From Dongia sedimenti (GTDB lineage Bacteria > Pseudomonadota > Alphaproteobacteria > Dongiales > Dongiaceae): 64,000 bases of DNA. Numbering within the stretch: the stretch's first letter is position 1; every line of letters starts with the position of its first letter. The notes beneath the pieces are model-generated. The model saw only the letters and a list, made by a program, of their open reading frames with translations, made no database searches and was not told where the DNA came from. A program made the position numbers and the translations under genes. Shown piece by piece: positions 8,891 to 16,708 of this stretch. Where the stretch lies: positions 586,960-650,959 of the forward strand of contig JAUYVI010000003.1 of the NCBI GenBank assembly GCA_030715195.1. The letters run 5' to 3'.

Positions 8891-9307
8891 ATGACGACAC
8901 GCGAAGCCAAATGCTGCTGCGGCGCCTGCGCGATCCAGGTGAAGGGCGAGCCGGCGATCAACGCGATCTGCCACTGCGAGGACTGCCGCCGCCGCACCGG
9001 CTCCGCCTTCGGCTGGTCGGCGTATTTTCCGAGCGAGGCCGTGACGGCGACGCTCGGCGCGTTTCGCACCTATTCGCCGCGCGGCAAAGAGCCGGACACG
9101 GGGAAAGACGAGTGGCAGGAGCGCGTCTTCTGCGGCAAATGCGGCACCACCCTCTCCTGGCGCTCGGCCGATTTCGCAGGCCTGACCGGCATCGCCGGCG
9201 GCTGCTTCACCGGCGCGGCGCCGCTGCCGGAGCCGACGCTGAGCGTCGCCAATGAAACGCGCTGCGCTTGGGTGACGGTGCCGGCGGGGTGGAAGACGGC
9301 GTGGTGA
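8891..9307 (+). CDS. GFA family protein (CENP-V/GFA zinc fold)
   Basis: A 138-residue protein with the zinc-binding cysteine sets of the glutathione-dependent formaldehyde-activating (GFA/CENP-V) fold: CCCGAC near the N-terminus, CHCEDCRRRTG and FCGKCGT. The family contains S-(hydroxymethyl)glutathione synthase, but most small members have no proven reaction. A CAGGAG site precedes ATG 8891. The C-terminus reads VTVPAGWKTAW. The last 37 nt of the gene recur in decayed form at 11324, 12257 and 13027, suggesting past duplications. A second, more distant GFA gene lies at 44315. Confidence 0.9.
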   Translation: MTTREAKCCCGACAIQVKGEPAINAICHCEDCRRRTGSAFGWSAYFPSEAVTATLGAFRTYSPRGKEPDTGKDEWQERVFCGKCGTTLSWRSADFAGLTGIAGGCFTGAAPLPEPTLSVANETRCAWVTVPAGWKTAW

Positions 9308-9334
9308 GAACCGCCGGCTGCACGCGCCGAGGAA

Positions 9335-10030
9335 CTAGGCCGCGGCCTGCCCGCGGCGACGCCGCCAGCCGACGAAGCCGAGCCCGCCCAAAGCCGAAAT
9401 GAACAGCGGCAGTGCCGCCGGGATCGGCGTGGTCGCGACCGGCGCCGCCGGCGGCAGGTTGATCGAAAAGGTGACGCTGCCGAGATTGGTCACTTCGAAC
9501 TTGCCGAACAGACTCGCAATCGAACCGGACAGCAGGCCGGGCACCTGGCCCCAGTCGGTCAACCCGACCAGGCTCTCCAGCGGCACGTTGGCGGCGCCGG
9601 TCTCATAGTAGAGCGAGAGCTGGGTGACCGGGCCGAAGGCGGTCAAGAAAAGCGAGCTCGTGGTGCCGCCGTACAGTTGGGAGAGGATGCTTCCGATGCC
9701 ATCATTCTCGAACGTGAATTTCGACACGCCATGGCTGACCTGGAAAGCGCTCGGCATCGGGAACTGGCTGAACAGGCGGTTGAACACCAGGGCCGAAGAG
9801 AACTCCGAGTAGACATCGAGGTTCTCCAGCCCGACCGTCCCGGAGACCGCGTCGCCCCCGGTGACCCCGAGCGTGCTGAACATGCCGGTCGCGGCGGTGA
9901 CCTGACCGGAATAGGTCAACGTATAGGTTGACGCAGCGCTCGGCGCCGACGCCGCGAACAGCATCGCGGCAAATCCGAGCAAGCCAGCGCCGATCGCGCG
10001 CAACCGCGCGTTGTTCAACATCGCAATCAT
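9335..10030 (-). CDS. PEP-CTERM/VPLPA-type secreted surface protein
   Basis: A 231-residue exported protein. ATG 10030 follows GGGGAAAA, which decides the start; the longer open frame upstream is noise. A signal peptide (hydrophobic about residues 10-28, ending SAASTYT) is followed by a body rich in Thr, Ser, Gly and Phe. The C-terminal sorting signal is ATTPIPAALPLF, then a hydrophobic helix and WRRRRGQ. It converges with the GFA gene (27 nt between stops) and diverges from the phosphodiesterase gene across 265 nt. An exosortase elsewhere in the genome is implied. Confidence 0.85.
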   Translation of the reverse strand: MIAMLNNARLRAIGAGLLGFAAMLFAASAPSAASTYTLTYSGQVTAATGMFSTLGVTGGDAVSGTVGLENLDVYSEFSSALVFNRLFSQFPMPSAFQVSHGVSKFTFENDGIGSILSQLYGGTTSSLFLTAFGPVTQLSLYYETGAANVPLESLVGLTDWGQVPGLLSGSIASLFGKFEVTNLGSVTFSINLPPAAPVATTPIPAALPLFISALGGLGFVGWRRRRGQAAA

Positions 10031-10295
10031 GGTTTTCCCCAATTCGGTCTCGACTTTTCGGTGCGGGATGCTAGGGGCGCGGCACCGCTTGAAGCAACCG
10101 AAATGCAGCGTGTTGAACGGGTCGCGGCGCGAATTCGCACGAAATGGGCGCGCGTTCCTGCGCATCTGACGGCGCGCCGACCGGATGTTCGTCGATACGA
10201 AACACGGCGATCGGCCTGTCATCGGGAGATCACAGTTTCGCTCTATCCAGGAGGGGTAACCGAATCCCCGCCCCCACGAGTCCCCCGAGATCACC

Positions 10296-11159
10296 ATGAC
10301 CTTCAAAGACTTCATCGCCGATCCGGCGCGGCCCTGCGCCGTCGTCGCCCATCGCGGCGCCTGGCAGAACGACGGCCCTGGCGCGCCGGAGAACAGCCTG
10401 GCCGCGCTCGAGCGCGCCATCGCGCTGGGCTGCGCCATCGTCGAGGTGGATATCCAGCAGAGCGCGGATGGCGACCTGTTCCTGCTGCATGACGATACGC
10501 TGCAGCGCATGGCGGGCGTCGATGCGCGCGCCGATACGCTGACCCTCGCGGAGCTCCAGCGTCTCAGGCTCCGCAGGGGCGATGGAGGGCCGGACCGGGT
10601 GATGACGGCCGAGACGATCCCCAGCTTCGACGCGGTGCTGGAGACCGCGCGGGGCCGCGTCTTCCTCGACCTCGACGTCAAGCATCCGGCGCAGATGCCG
10701 GCGGTCGCGGCCCGGGTCAAGGCGATGGGCATGCAGGATCAGGTGGATCTCAAGGAGCGCATCGACTCAACCGCCGCGCGGGCCTGGCTCCAGGCGCAGC
10801 CCGGGCTCGACGGCATCCCCTTCATGGGCAAGGCGCTGTTCCGCGGCGCCGCTGCCGACGCGACCGCCGCCGAGGTGATCGCGCTCCGCCCCTTCATGTG
10901 CGAGGCCGAGTTCGACCGGCTCGAGACCCTGGCCGCGCAAGCCGAGCGCCTGCGCGCCGCCGGCATCGCGCTCTGGGTCAACACGCTGGATTCGGTCTCG
11001 TCGGCGGGGTTCACCGACACCGCCGCCCGCGCCGATCCGGACGCGGTCTGGGGCCGGCTGATCGCGGCGGGGGTCAGCGTGATTCAGACCGATGCGGTGG
11101 AGGAACTGCTGGGGTATGTGGGGCGGGAGAATCTCGAAATCGTTGAGTGGTCGAGATAG
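10296..11159 (+). CDS. Glycerophosphodiester phosphodiesterase family protein
   Basis: A 287-residue TIM-barrel enzyme of the GDPD family, which hydrolyses glycerophosphodiesters to glycerol-3-phosphate and an alcohol. Visible motifs are AHRGAW (first catalytic His), PENSLAALERAIALG, VEVDIQ, LLHDDTLQRM (second His) and the late VIQTDAVEELL. No signal peptide is seen, so it is probably cytoplasmic. The last ten codons (GRENLEIVEWSR region) and the stop are not native-looking. Their DNA matches an antisense remnant of a GNAT acetyltransferase gene, so the original C-terminus was probably replaced by a rearrangement. Confidence 0.9.
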   Translation: MTFKDFIADPARPCAVVAHRGAWQNDGPGAPENSLAALERAIALGCAIVEVDIQQSADGDLFLLHDDTLQRMAGVDARADTLTLAELQRLRLRRGDGGPDRVMTAETIPSFDAVLETARGRVFLDLDVKHPAQMPAVAARVKAMGMQDQVDLKERIDSTAARAWLQAQPGLDGIPFMGKALFRGAAADATAAEVIALRPFMCEAEFDRLETLAAQAERLRAAGIALWVNTLDSVSSAGFTDTAARADPDAVWGRLIAAGVSVIQTDAVEELLGYVGRENLEIVEWSR

Positions 11160-11260
11160 GCGGCGTATTCGCTGGCTTGCATCGGGCGGAGGTGGAACAC
11201 CGAGCCGTTCCTTTGTTGGCTTCATCGAGAGGCCAGAGACATAGCGTTGAATTGGCTTTC
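11123..11260 (-). pseudogene. GNAT acetyltransferase remnant overlapping the end of the GDPD gene
   Basis: Positions 11123-11146 are identical over 24 nt to 12598-12621 inside the intact GNAT gene. Positions 11151-11217 match 12843-12909 at 64 of 67 bases, covering that gene's start and 5' flank. The roughly 220 bp between these parts in the intact gene are missing. What remains is a GNAT copy with an internal deletion, read antisense to the GDPD gene. Further weak similarity to the 5' flank of the second GNAT runs to about 11260. It cannot encode a protein. Confidence 0.8.
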
Positions 11261-11277
11261 CGCGCCGAGAGCTCGAT

Positions 11278-11300
11278 AATTAAGTATTGTGTCCCCGGAT
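11278..11300. repeat. REP-like motif relic next to the GNAT remnant
   Basis: The motif AATTAAGTATTGTGTCCCCG followed by GAT resembles the dispersed sequence found beside REP-associated transposases in many proteobacteria (recalled from general knowledge, not checked). Its TGTGTCCCCGGATGG part is tandemly repeated at about 11304-11319. A diverged copy sits at 14356-14378, at the equivalent place upstream of the second GNAT gene, which supports common descent of the flanks. Confidence 0.5.
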
Positions 11301-11323
11301 GGTCTGTGTCCCCGGATGGGATG

Positions 11324-11360
11324 GTGACGTTGCCTGAAGGGTGGAAGACGGCGTGGTGAG
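11324..11360 (+). pseudogene. Duplicated 3' tail of a GFA gene
   Basis: Thirty-three of 37 bases match the last codons and stop of the intact GFA gene (9272-9308), ending in the same GWKTAW-stop. No GFA coding sequence precedes it; the upstream frame is GNAT flank. It lies just before the 3' end of a convergent gene, as does the intact copy. Confidence 0.75.
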
Positions 11361-11377
11361 GCACCGGCTCCGGACGC

Positions 11378-12004
11378 TCAGCGGTATGGGGGAATGCCGT
11401 TCACGAACTCCTTGAAGCGTTCTCCCGTCTCCTCGGGAGACAAGAACTTCTGAAAAGGATCGCGGAGAATGTAGCCCAATTGGGCGTTCTCGACGGCGTT
11501 GCACAAATATGTATCGCGCGTCGCAGACTCCACATTCGCCTTTGCCAGCAGTTTTTGAACTTCCCGCAGGCTGCGCCGCCGGAACTGCTGCATATTCTTC
11601 ATCTCGAGCAGCTCATTGATGCGCGTTTGATTGCGCGCCAGCGGTATGCAGACAACGGCGCTGGCCGCCAATAGCAGGAAGAGCGACCACCCGTTACCGA
11701 TCTTGAGAGTGACGGTGAAAACCACCACGATCGTGATCACGCTGATGGCCACGACGAAGCCGACAATATAGCCCATCAGAGCTCCCACGGCCGAGGCCGC
11801 TGCCGCAGCGGGATCCCTGTGAACGCGATCGATGCGCGCCAGTCTTCTGGCAATCGAGCGCGCTCTGCGCAGGGCCCATCTTCGGTTCCAGGTTGCCGTC
11901 CAGTTGAGAACTGGACGCCAGCTCTGCCCGATTCCGATGAGGAGCGTGACGATGAGTGCGAACCAGGCGAGTGCATTCGGGATCGCCGGAAAACTATCAA
12001 GCAT
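11378..12004 (-). CDS. Hypothetical membrane protein (208 aa)
   Basis: ATG 12004 follows GGGGAAG at a suitable distance; the longer frame upstream looks non-coding. An N-terminal helix (about residues 9-28) is followed by an Arg-rich stretch, then two hydrophobic segments (about 70-100 and 105-123) and a soluble C-terminal half. That half has a helix QFRRRSLREVQKLLAKAN and a tail ending NGIPPYR. No family is recognised. The gene is less GC-rich than its neighbours and sits between decayed GFA/GNAT fragments, so recent acquisition is plausible. Confidence 0.6.
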   Translation of the reverse strand: MLDSFPAIPNALAWFALIVTLLIGIGQSWRPVLNWTATWNRRWALRRARSIARRLARIDRVHRDPAAAAASAVGALMGYIVGFVVAISVITIVVVFTVTLKIGNGWSLFLLLAASAVVCIPLARNQTRINELLEMKNMQQFRRRSLREVQKLLAKANVESATRDTYLCNAVENAQLGYILRDPFQKFLSPEETGERFKEFVNGIPPYR

Positions 12005-12412
12005 TCGTTCTTCCCCAGACTTCCCCAGACGACGGACGACAACCGATGTCTGCATCTTGGAATTGCAGACCAGGCCTCCTGACTGCCGCGACCGCTCTCC
12101 GGGCATTGCCCCCTGCACGCTGTGGGAGGCTGCCCGCAACGGCTGCACCTTCCCACCGCACGTGACGTCCCCGAGACAGTTGCAGGCCCCCCAAGATAAT
12201 ACGGCTATTAAGGGAATGCTGTCGACTCTGGAGTTGTCGCGCGCGTCGAGGCCCGCGTGACGTTGCCGGCGGGGTGTAAAGCGGGAGAGAACGATTGAGT
12301 CTCGGGCTTGCCGTCGGCTTCAATCGGATGGCGGCGGTTTTGCGCGTCAAATCAGAAGGCTGGCGCCGATAGAGGGGACGGTTTCGACGGCGAAGCGGAA
12401 GGCGACGCAGCG
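12005..12412. other. 408-nt gap holding a gene-tail remnant
   Basis: No open frame here looks coding. The gap contains the upstream region of the 208-aa membrane protein gene and, at 12257-12283, a third decayed copy of the GFA gene tail (GTGACGTTGCCGGCGGGGTG, then a diverged TAAAGCG). The rest has no recognisable signal. Confidence 0.55.
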
Positions 12413-12892
12413 TCACTCCGCCACGAGCGACTTGCTCATGTTGATCCCGGTGACTTGAAAGCCGGTCGCTTCATAGACGCGCCGGGCGCGCGCGTTGTCC
12501 GGCGCCACGCGGAGCTTGATCTGCTCGAAGCCTTCGCGTTTCAACTCGCTGGCCAGCAGCGCCATGGCCTGCTTGCCGAGCCCCTTGCCCCGATGCGGCG
12601 GGAGAATCTCGAAATCGTTGATGAAGACCGAGCGCTTCGCCGCATCGGGCTTGACCCACAGGTAGCCGATGACCTCCTCCGCCCCGCCGGCCGGATCGAC
12701 CAGACAGAGCAGGCGGTGGCCGTCGGTGTGAACGCCCTCCGGCAGATCCGCCGCGATCTCCCGCTTCACCCGCGCGAGCGCGTCATCCGCCGACAGCCCG
12801 TAGCTGGCAGCGACCTCCGCGGCATAATCGGGGACGAAGTATTCGAGATAGGCGGCGTATTCGCCGGCTTGCATCGGGCGGAGTTGGAGCAC
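12413..12892 (-). CDS. GNAT family N-acetyltransferase
   Basis: A 159-residue acetyltransferase of the GNAT fold. The acetyl-CoA pyrophosphate-binding motif is HRGKGLGKQAM (about residues 99-109), preceded by the strand VFINDFEILP and followed by IKLRVAPDNARARRVYEATGF. The GTG start at 12892 is at the position homologous to that of the second copy. The N-terminal segment YAAYLEYFVPDYAAEVA is typical of a subgroup acting on small molecules or peptides. The acceptor is unknown. A close paralogue (13813-14277) and a deleted remnant (11123) lie nearby. Confidence 0.9.
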   Translation of the reverse strand: MLQLRPMQAGEYAAYLEYFVPDYAAEVAASYGLSADDALARVKREIAADLPEGVHTDGHRLLCLVDPAGGAEEVIGYLWVKPDAAKRSVFINDFEILPPHRGKGLGKQAMALLASELKREGFEQIKLRVAPDNARARRVYEATGFQVTGINMSKSLVAE

Positions 12893-13026
12893 CGAGCCGT
12901 TCCTTTGTTACCGTCTTTGAGAGACCAACCCGTAGCGCAGAGTTGGCCGCTCCGGCGAGATCGCATCCGGGTCAGGCTGGGATCAGGCTAGGATGACGGT
13001 CGGGCGTGGGACGCGGGGAGGCGTGG

Positions 13027-13051
13027 GTGACGCTGCCGGCGGGGTGGTGAG
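13027..13051 (+). pseudogene. Duplicated GFA 3' tail with 12-bp deletion
   Basis: GTGACGCTGCCGGCGGGGTG, then GTGAG. This is the GFA gene tail minus the 12 bases between two GTGG repeats. As in the intact copy at 9272-9308, a convergent PEP-CTERM gene ends about 20 nt further on. Confidence 0.7.
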
Positions 13052-13071
13052 CCTCGCCCTTCCCGCCTTTC

Positions 13072-13674
13072 TCAGGCCACCGCTTCTCCGCTGCGGCGAC
13101 GACTGCCGAGCTTCCATGCGGCGAGACCGCCCAGCGCCGTCACCAGCAGCGGCAAGGCGCCGGGGATCGGGGTGGTCGCGACGTTCGACAGAACGCTCTG
13201 CGTCACGACGATTCCATTCGTGCTCAACCAAAGATTGCCGTTCGTCCCGTTGGTCATCACGAAACTGAGCAGCGCCGGCGAGGTCGTGAAGTTACCCACG
13301 ACCACGGCGAAATCGACATCCGTAGTGGTCAAGGTCGCGGGGCCAAAGGCGCTTCCGCCGATGGTCAGTCGATCGTTCGCGAGGTCGTAGCCGAAGGTCA
13401 CCGGCGAACCGACCGCAACGCTGAGGAACGTCGTGCTGATCGACGAGTCCAGGTAGTCGCCCGGTACAGCGTAGTCATGCGTGGGGTCGAAGGTAAGCCT
13501 GAACAGGCCGCCCGCCGTCGTCGTCGGCACCGGAGCGGGCCCCGTAATGTTTTGGGCCGCGAACAGGACGTCGAAAGTGAGGGGGGCGGCTTTGGCCGGC
13601 AGTACCGGCAGTACCAGGATCGCCAATATGGCGGTCAGCCAGAAGCTGGCGCGTTTCCACGGACCGGCAATCAT
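13072..13674 (-). CDS. PEP-CTERM/VPLPA-type secreted surface protein
   Basis: A 200-residue exported protein. ATG 13674 is preceded by GGGGAGG at 8 nt, a strong site that fixes the start. A signal peptide (hydrophobic about residues 10-24, cleavage near AKAAP) precedes a beta-rich body. The body includes VPTTTAGGLFRLTFDPTHDY and TTDVDFAVVVGNF. The C-terminal sorting signal reads ATTPIPGALPLL, then a hydrophobic stretch and KLGSRRRSGE. The reading frame is open all the way upstream into the GNAT copy at 13813-14277, so a GNAT-to-PEP-CTERM read-through product is possible. Confidence 0.85.
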   Translation of the reverse strand: MIAGPWKRASFWLTAILAILVLPVLPAKAAPLTFDVLFAAQNITGPAPVPTTTAGGLFRLTFDPTHDYAVPGDYLDSSISTTFLSVAVGSPVTFGYDLANDRLTIGGSAFGPATLTTTDVDFAVVVGNFTTSPALLSFVMTNGTNGNLWLSTNGIVVTQSVLSNVATTPIPGALPLLVTALGGLAAWKLGSRRRSGEAVA

Positions 13675-13812
13675 CTCGAAATCCTCCCCTGCAGGCATCG
13701 GTGGCAAGTCTGGCACGGTGCTTGGGACGAGGCAATGCGGAACGGGCACTGGATGAGCCAGGCGCAAATGCCCTGTTCCGCACCCTCCCCTCGGGCGCCC
13801 AGCCGGAGCGCG

Positions 13813-14277
13813 CCAGGCCTGCGGCCGCCTCGAGAACCGCACCACCGGGCCCTGCAAGCCGGCGGCTTTATAGACGCGCCGCGTGCGCGCATTGCGCGGC
13901 GGCGGCCGGAGCTCGATCTGCTCGAAGCCTTCGCGCCGCAGCGCGTCGGCCAGGAGCGCCATGGCCTGTTTGCCGAGCCCCCTGCCCCGATGCGACGGGA
14001 GAATCTCGAAATCGTTGATGAAGACCGAGCGCCTCGCCGCATCGGGCTTGAACCACAGGGTGCCGATGCCCCCGACCGGATCGACTAGGCACAGCAGCCG
14101 GTGGCCGTCGGTGTGCACGCCGTCCGGCTGATCCGCCGCGATCTCCCGCTTCACCCGCCCGAGCGCGTCATCCGACGGAAGCCCGTAGGTGGATGCGACG
14201 TCCGCGGCGTAGTCGGGGATGAAGTGGTCGAAGTAAGCGGGGTATTCGCTGGCTCGCATTGGGCGCAGGGAGAGCAC
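13813..14277 (-). pseudogene. Second GNAT acetyltransferase, stop codon lost
   Basis: A paralogue of the protein at 12413-12892 (start VLSLRPMRASEY at GTG 14277), with the acetyl-CoA motif HRGRGLGKQAM intact and a 4-residue gap after LVDPVGG. At the homologous C-terminus the sequence continues without a stop. The frame runs through 46 low-complexity Pro/Arg/Gly residues into the next gene's start at 13674. It is therefore either a decaying gene or one that makes an extended or fused product. The fold itself looks complete, so activity is not excluded. Confidence 0.65.
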
Positions 14278-14355
14278 CGGGCGGTTCCCTCTATCAGAGC
14301 ACTGAGAGGGCCGAGACATAGCACTGAATCCGCCGATCCCGTCAAAGGTTCGTTG

Positions 14356-14378
14356 ATTCAGTACAGTATCCCCCGGAT
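14356..14378. repeat. Diverged REP-like motif copy
   Basis: ATTCAGTACAGTATCCCCCG then GAT. This is a diverged copy of the motif at 11278-11300, in the same position relative to a GNAT gene start. Confidence 0.4.
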
Positions 14379-14415
14379 GATCTGCTGAAAGCCGTGTACT
14401 GGTCAGCGCGGCATC

Positions 14416-15333
14416 CTAATCTGCCTCCGAGTTCTCTGCGTTCACGCCAGGCCGTTCCGGCTTCTTGCGGTAAACGTCGAGTGCGACGCCTACCGCCGGC
14501 GTTGCAAAGTAAACGTAGCGCGTCACGTACTCCCACATCTTTTGCTCTTCGGCGAGCGTATCCGGAAGCGCGAGGCCAAGTTGCTTGGCGAGCGGCACTC
14601 GGCCGAGATTGACGATAGCCTGAACAACCTGACTCCAGTTCTGGGTAGTACGCACTGCGACCCAGTGAGATAGAACCGCTATGCCGAAGCTGGCGAGTGT
14701 GATCACCATCAGGTCAAGTGGGAAACTCTGCCTGGCGGCGATTACGAACGTAACAACACCGAAGGCAGCGCAGAGATAGATTCCGGCAACGAAGAAATCG
14801 ACCGCGGCTTTCGCGCGGTCCTCTTCCGTCTGCAGGTATTCAGGCGCTGCGGCGCAAATCTCGCTCCATAGGGTTTGCGAGTCGAGATTGAACCTCGTCT
14901 TGCCGTAAGTTTCGAACGAACGTAGCGCGTTGCCGAAACGGGTTGGCACTACCTGCTCGTCATTCATCGGATAGAGTGCCAGCGCCTCGAGCGCTAAGCC
15001 GCGCTTCCAGCCGGTACCGTTCACAGCCCCCTCCATCTTCCGCTTACGCGCAAGTTGGCGCTCGACGCCCCAACGCTGCAGACAGGCGGGCCACAGCAGA
15101 TAGCCCTCGAGGATGCGGTAGAGCGGGGTCGAGAAGGTGCTGAGAGTGAAGGCGATAGTGCCAGCTAGTGCGACGAAAACAATAGCCTTCTCCTCGGCCG
15201 TCGCCGTGTCTAACCATGAGATCTTGAACTGGGCCTGCGGATATACCAGCAGCCAAAAGGCGCCAAGCGTGAGAGCGCTAGGCATGGCCCAAGCGTATAG
15301 CTTGCTCCAAATGTTATTGAGTACATCAGCCAC
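14416..15333 (-). CDS. Hypothetical four-helix membrane protein (305 aa)
   Basis: A 305-residue integral membrane protein with hydrophobic segments at about 13-31, 50-68, 180-200 and 206-227. A soluble loop of about 110 residues lies between the second and third, and a soluble C-terminal tail ends NAENSEAD. The loop contains EALALYPMNDEQVVPTRFGN, a segment I cannot assign. The GTG start at 15333 is the furthest plausible. The gene is clearly less GC-rich than the window average and opens a block of unrecognised membrane proteins running to ssb. No mobility gene accompanies it. Confidence 0.65.
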   Translation of the reverse strand: MADVLNNIWSKLYAWAMPSALTLGAFWLLVYPQAQFKISWLDTATAEEKAIVFVALAGTIAFTLSTFSTPLYRILEGYLLWPACLQRWGVERQLARKRKMEGAVNGTGWKRGLALEALALYPMNDEQVVPTRFGNALRSFETYGKTRFNLDSQTLWSEICAAAPEYLQTEEDRAKAAVDFFVAGIYLCAAFGVVTFVIAARQSFPLDLMVITLASFGIAVLSHWVAVRTTQNWSQVVQAIVNLGRVPLAKQLGLALPDTLAEEQKMWEYVTRYVYFATPAVGVALDVYRKKPERPGVNAENSEAD

Positions 15334-15399
15334 GACAGTCCGTCCGGGCAGACACCGTGCGGATTGCCCGCAACCGGCGGTCCGAGTTGGATGCCACCA

Positions 15400-15513
15400 T
15401 CAACGACCACGCGGTCCCGGATCGGGCGGTCCGGGTGGGCGGTTGACGGGTTCCGGCGGCAGCGGAGGCTTGGGGATAGCCAGCAAATCCAACAGAAATT
15501 TCTCGGTCTTCAT
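15400..15513 (-). CDS. Possible tiny protein (37 aa)
   Basis: ATG 15513 follows GAGGAGG at about 8 nt, one of the best ribosome binding sites in this region. The frame encodes MKTEKFLLDLLAIPKPPLPP and a Pro/Gly/Arg-rich end. An amphipathic start followed by a poly-proline tail is unusual. It lies in the otherwise empty 15334-15784 gap between two membrane-protein genes. It may be a small acidic/hydrophobic peptide gene or chance; there is no homology argument. Confidence 0.35.
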   Translation of the reverse strand: MKTEKFLLDLLAIPKPPLPPEPVNRPPGPPDPGPRGR

Positions 15514-15784
15514 GCGCCACGCCTCCTCGGTCATGTGCATCCCGGCTCCCGGCCATCTTGGGACAAAACCGCCTTGGTTGCAAGTAATTGGTGTTTTTCT
15601 CGCCGACTCCTGCAGAATTCCGGTGACGGTTACTGAATGCACCGCCGGCTTCGAAGGCCTCGCAGGCGCCAACGACCGAACCGTGATCCAACAGAGTGAC
15701 CGATATCCACCATCGAATTGAGGCTGGTCTAGCGACTGGCACCATAATTCCGCCGTACCGACTCTGGCTCTGGAGGAAAGCCTG

Positions 15785-16483
15785 TCAGGCTGCTGGTTGG
15801 TGTCCTGCCCATTCGGCAATTTCCTGCCTGACCATCCCGAGATCTTCGAACTGACGAGCATAATGGTCGCGCTGACTTCTGATCCAATCGAGTTCCTTGC
15901 TATGTGGGCCAATGAAGACCCCTTGTGGAAATTTGGTCGCGAATTGCCGATTCATCTCGCTGAGTTGAGCGCAGCAGTTCAGCAATCTATCGCTGGTCTT
16001 CGCACCGAGAACATGAAGCGTGTGCCACGTCTGGTCAACGAAGGGCGGTATTTCCACCTGTGTCTGCTCATAGCTAAGCACATTGTTGCTTCCCGAGTTT
16101 TCTAGCACAGCGGAGAGCAAATCTCTGACACCATCACACCGATTGTGAAGAAGCCTTAACTCCGGCACCAACCTGATCGATAGTGCTCTCCGTAAAATAG
16201 CGTCTTGCTGAGCGCGTTCCTGTTGCGCAGAGCGGCCTTCGAGTTTGTGCTGAATGTCGACCAACGCCACGGCCAAGACGATCGCCACCAATGTCCCTAC
16301 GGCCTGGATCAAGGCCGGCACGTCATGAGTGCTATCGAACTCCCAAACGCCCCAAGCACTGACGGCCGTGACCACAAGGCAGATAATCGAGTATCGCCAC
16401 AACTCGCCCCTAACGTGTCCCAAGCCTTCGATCGTTCTTCTAATTTTTCCGCGCTGACTTCGAGACCAAAGCTGCAAACGCAT
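15785..16483 (-). CDS. Hypothetical two-helix membrane protein (232 aa)
   Basis: ATG 16483 starts a protein with a basic N-terminus, two hydrophobic helices (about 30-48 and 57-77) and a long soluble C-terminal region (about 80-232). That region is helical (QQERAQQDAILRRALSIRLV) and ends EWAGHQPAA. The layout, a short membrane hairpin with a cytoplasmic domain, resembles many uncharacterised island proteins. I recognise no family. Lower GC than the core genes suggests acquisition. Confidence 0.6.
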   Translation of the reverse strand: MRLQLWSRSQRGKIRRTIEGLGHVRGELWRYSIICLVVTAVSAWGVWEFDSTHDVPALIQAVGTLVAIVLAVALVDIQHKLEGRSAQQERAQQDAILRRALSIRLVPELRLLHNRCDGVRDLLSAVLENSGSNNVLSYEQTQVEIPPFVDQTWHTLHVLGAKTSDRLLNCCAQLSEMNRQFATKFPQGVFIGPHSKELDWIRSQRDHYARQFEDLGMVRQEIAEWAGHQPAA

Positions 16484-16708
16484 CTCATCACCTCTCTGCT
16501 GGCGAGGCAGGACAGATTAGCAACCCCAACATACAGAGATTTAGATGCTGTGAAAGACGCTCCCCGCGTGCGCTCTTCCGGCTTAACGATGGTCTGGCTG
16601 GTACGGCCCTCCGCGCGGTGGGACGTCGGCGGCGCTAGTCCTTGTTCGCATCTAACTGCGCCATGGTCCTCCTACGTGGATCATGGCGTTCGTAACGACC
16701 AGAGCAGG

